Part shown: piece by piece, positions 61,831 through 64,000 of the stretch
Layout of the letters: each line of letters opens with the position of its first letter
Numbering within the stretch: position 1 is the first letter of the stretch
Source of the DNA: Myxococcota bacterium
Lineage (GTDB): Bacteria; Myxococcota_A; Polyangia; Polyangiales; Houyiibacteriaceae
Assembly (NCBI GenBank): GCA_028284955.1
Contig: JANQQS010000139.1
Coordinates: 1 to 64,000 of the forward strand
DNA length: 64,000 nt
Direction of reading: 5' to 3'
Notes under the pieces: generated by a model
Told to the model about the DNA's origin: nothing
Database searches by the model: none
What the model saw: only the letters and a program-made list of their open reading frames with translations
Translations under genes and position numbers: made by a program

Positions 61831-62675
61831 AGGTAGAAACCTCGCCGCGATTTTCTTCCTAGCCACCCCGCGGCGACGTAGTTCCGCAGTATGGCGGGTG
61901 GTCGATACTTGTCTTCACCGAACTCGCGATGAAGTACCTCGGCGATTGACAAAACAGTGTCCAGCCCGATCAGATCAGACAGCTCAAACGGGCCCATAGG
62001 ATGGTTGAGCCCGAGACGTGTCGCGGCATCGATATCCTCTACCGTTCCGAGGCCTTCCTGAAGAGCGAAACACGCCTCATTGAGAAACGGGATCAACATC
62101 CGATTGACGATAAATCCCGGCATATCCTTGGTGCATACGACCGTTTTTCCAAGTTGCTCCGCGAACTGTTTGGTCCGCGCAAAGGTCTCGTCGCTTGTCT
62201 GCAGCGCACGGATCACTTCCACGAGCTTCATCCGCGGCACAGGGTTCATAAAATGCATGCCCACCACGCGCTCCGGGTGTTGCGTGGCGGCGGCAAGTTT
62301 GGTGAGCGAGATTGACGACGTATTGCTAGCGAGCACCGCTCGGTCGTTCATGGCTTTGTCCGCCTTCTCAAAAATGGCCTTTTTGACCTCAAGACGCTCC
62401 GAAGCCGCCTCCACCACGAACTCTGCGTCGGCCAACTCCGAGTAGGATGCGGTAGGTCGAATTCGCTCCAGCAATGCGCGAGCATCGGGCTCGCGAATCT
62501 TTCCTCGCTCGACCTGACGACTTACATTTTTTTCAATACGTTCGCGACCTTGCGCGGCAAGTGCGGGAGATGCATCGAGCAAGCACACGCGAAACCCGCA
62601 GCTCGCGGCGACTTGTGCGATTCCGCGCCCCATCTGGCCCGCTCCGATCACACCGAACGCATTCTGTTCGCTCAT
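61785..62675 (-). CDS. 3-hydroxyacyl-CoA (3-hydroxybutyryl-CoA) dehydrogenase
   Basis: The ATG at 62675 follows GGAGGAAATAAGGG and gives 296 residues. The NAD site is GVIGAGQMGRGIAQVAASCG. Catalytic residues are Ser in ASNTSSISLT, His in VGMHFMNPVPRMKLVEVI, and Asn in FIVNRMLIPFLNEA. The C-terminal dimer domain has DLIGLDTVLSIAEVL. It oxidises 3-hydroxybutyryl-CoA in fatty acid or butyrate/PHA metabolism. The start and length match the FadB2/PaaH family. Confidence 0.94.
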   Translation of the reverse strand: MSEQNAFGVIGAGQMGRGIAQVAASCGFRVCLLDASPALAAQGRERIEKNVSRQVERGKIREPDARALLERIRPTASYSELADAEFVVEAASERLEVKKAIFEKADKAMNDRAVLASNTSSISLTKLAAATQHPERVVGMHFMNPVPRMKLVEVIRALQTSDETFARTKQFAEQLGKTVVCTKDMPGFIVNRMLIPFLNEACFALQEGLGTVEDIDAATRLGLNHPMGPFELSDLIGLDTVLSIAEVLHREFGEDKYRPPAILRNYVAAGWLGRKSRRGFYLYDEKGVSNSASTGA

Positions 62676-62849
62676 TCCCTTATTTCCTCCGTTCGGCGCC
62701 CCTGCCTCTGGTCGATTGGTTAACCCAGCCCACGGAGATTGACCAGGCCTGCCGTCGCCCAAGGCATCGCCGCAACCTCGGGGATGGGGCGCGAAAGGCC
62801 AGCGCCACATCACGAAAAAAAGCCGCTACCTTCACGCTACCTACTTGCA

Positions 62850-62954
62850 ATGAAACCGAAATACGACAAAGCTGGGAGGCGCTTGAGGGGGCCTGATGGC
62901 CTGGCGCATGCGGTTTCACCCCCGACCCAGCCCGAGACCCAAGAGGACGCATAG
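62850..62954 (+). CDS. Possible small leader ORF
   Basis: A 34-codon ORF (MKPKYDKAGRRLRGPDGLAH...) ends with TAG immediately before the TTG start of the agmatine-deiminase-like gene, so translation of the two could be coupled. Codon positions look plausible, but there is no clear ribosome site and the protein is not recognised. The remaining ~170 bp to the dehydrogenase gene hold no other gene. Confidence 0.3.
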   Translation: MKPKYDKAGRRLRGPDGLAHAVSPPTQPETQEDA

Positions 62955-62955
62955 G

Positions 62956-64000
62956 TTGAAGTTTCGACGCACCACGTACGCGATTGCGTGCATCACCGCG
63001 GCGGCGGTCGGTGGCTCATGGATGGCGGGATGTGGGGGCCGCATTCACCACGAGTCCGCGTGGGTCGAAGAGCGAGAAGCTCTCGACTTAGGTGCGGTGC
63101 GTCTGCCAGGCGAATTCGAGCCAGTGGAGTCGATGATGGTTGCATGGCCGATCGGCGAGCCACGGCTCGAACCAGCGCTCGGAAAGATGGTGACCGAAGC
63201 CTCGCATCACGTTCGCATCGTAGTGGTGGTTCAGGACGTGCTGGAAGAAGTCTCAGCGCAGCAATGGCTCGAAAACGCCGGGGCCAATCTGGAAGCGATC
63301 ACGTTCTTTCGCATCCCTTTCGATACAATCTGGATTCGCGACTACGGCCCCGTCGCGACGCTGACGCGAAGCGGCGCTATGCACGTCGTGGATCTCCGCT
63401 ACTACGACCACCGTCGACTGGACGATTCGGTTCCCCAATCGTTTGCCGGACTGCGAGGCGTTCGCTACAGCCGCTTTCCTCTCCGCATGGAAGGTGGGCA
63501 CCTTCTCTCCGATGGTCGAGGCCGGTGTCTCACCACGGATGATGTTCTCGCGCGCAACAAGTCGCTCGGGTACGACCGCGACCGAGTAGGAGACTTTTTC
63601 CGCCGTTATTTCGGATGCCGAAATACGTCGTTCTTGCCGGCGTTGGCGGGCGAGAAAACGGGCCACGTCGACATCTTCGCGTACGTCACTGGGCCCGCTC
63701 GAGCAATCGTCGGATCGTACTCACCCTACGCAGATGCCGACAATGCCGAGCGCCTAGACCGCGCCGCGGCGATCCTGCGGCGCGACGGATTCCGGGTGAC
63801 ACGGATTCCCATGGCCTCGAGTGACGGCCGTAAAGTATTTCGTTCTTATACCAACGCGGTCGTGGTCAATGACGCGGTGTTCGTACCCGTATTCGCCAAA
63901 GACCGGCAATACGAATCTGACGCACTTTCGGTATTTCAGCGAGAGTTTCCGAGCCGCGTCATTCATCCCATCGAAGCCGACGCGCTTATGGCGAGACACG
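62956..64000 (+). CDS. Agmatine deiminase/peptidylarginine deiminase-family lipoprotein, 3' truncated by window
   Basis: A TTG at 62956 opens a signal peptide (LKFRRTTYAIACITAAAVGG) with lipobox MAGC. The mature part has the guanidino-modifying-enzyme family motifs FEPVESMMVAWPIGEP, IWIRDYGPVAT, MEGGHLLSDG (Glu), and TGHVDIFAYV (His-x-Asp). The catalytic Cys near the C-terminus lies beyond the window edge. The family hydrolyses agmatine, or Arg residues in secreted relatives; a lipoprotein form suggests action at the envelope. Without the end, activity cannot be confirmed. Confidence 0.85.
   Translation, partial: MKFRRTTYAIACITAAAVGGSWMAGCGGRIHHESAWVEEREALDLGAVRLPGEFEPVESMMVAWPIGEPRLEPALGKMVTEASHHVRIVVVVQDVLEEVSAQQWLENAGANLEAITFFRIPFDTIWIRDYGPVATLTRSGAMHVVDLRYYDHRRLDDSVPQSFAGLRGVRYSRFPLRMEGGHLLSDGRGRCLTTDDVLARNKSLGYDRDRVGDFFRRYFGCRNTSFLPALAGEKTGHVDIFAYVTGPARAIVGSYSPYADADNAERLDRAAAILRRDGFRVTRIPMASSDGRKVFRSYTNAVVVNDAVFVPVFAKDRQYESDALSVFQREFPSRVIHPIEADALMARH

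Noticed and set aside
1-64000. tRNA or rRNA genes, riboswitches, attachment sites and replication origins
   Set aside because: I looked for cloverleaf 3' ends, rRNA landmarks, common riboswitch cores and DnaA-box clusters and saw none I could support by eye.

Overview
The window comes from a high-GC Gram-negative bacterium that is most likely a member of the Myxococcota (former Deltaproteobacteria). The evidence is an alternative complex III (act) cluster joined to a caa3-type oxidase, a FrzS-like pseudo-receiver/coiled-coil protein, a Ser/Thr kinase with a DUF4388-type tail, DNDCDG-type metal-binding motifs, many secreted lipoproteins and a PHA-regulator-type protein. I cannot resolve order or genus from sequence alone.

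Region 1 (1-7.1 kb) is accessory. It holds a decayed RHS gene copy whose 5' end lies outside the window, an orphan RHS tip with an intact variable C-terminal toxin-like domain, a small likely immunity gene, a poorly coding stretch, and a cysteine-rich exported protein behind a sigma-54-like promoter. Region 2 (7.1-26.5 kb) holds an OmpR-type two-component pair, several lipoproteins (two are paralogous beta-propellers at 10.6-12.6 and 24.7-26.5 kb), a cupin, an M28 peptidase, the FrzS-like protein, a PhaR-like regulator followed by an ECF sigma/anti-sigma pair, TatA and a HAD phosphatase. Region 3 (26.6-38.9 kb) starts with the RNase P RNA gene and its terminator. It continues with a sigma-region-4-like protein and a MerR-like regulator, an oligopeptide-type ABC operon without its ATPases, a tandem hairpin repeat array, a pgsA-phoD-PPC operon linked by GTGA overlaps, a TPR-AIM24 protein and a PAP2 phosphatase.

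Region 4 (39-53.7 kb, minus strand) is the respiratory island. Its order of transcription is actA-actB-actC-actD-actE-actF, an anchored hypothetical protein, sco, coxM-coxN-coxO-coxP and a lipoprotein. The product should be a quinol:cytochrome c oxidoreductase feeding a caa3 oxidase, with Sco loading CuA. Most genes overlap by ATGA, which indicates one co-translated unit. Region 5 (54-64 kb) is mostly housekeeping: a Ser/Thr kinase, serA, hisZ-purA, ridA, xthA, a 3-hydroxyacyl-CoA dehydrogenase, and an agmatine-deiminase-family lipoprotein cut by the window end.

Two dispersed repeat families stand out. Family A is a pair of perfect hairpins, present as one unit near 27.9 kb and as four tandem units near 33.1-33.3 kb. 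Family B has 20-bp inverted ends and sits exactly between convergent genes at 38.9 and 60.5 kb. No CRISPR array, rRNA or tRNA gene was recognised.
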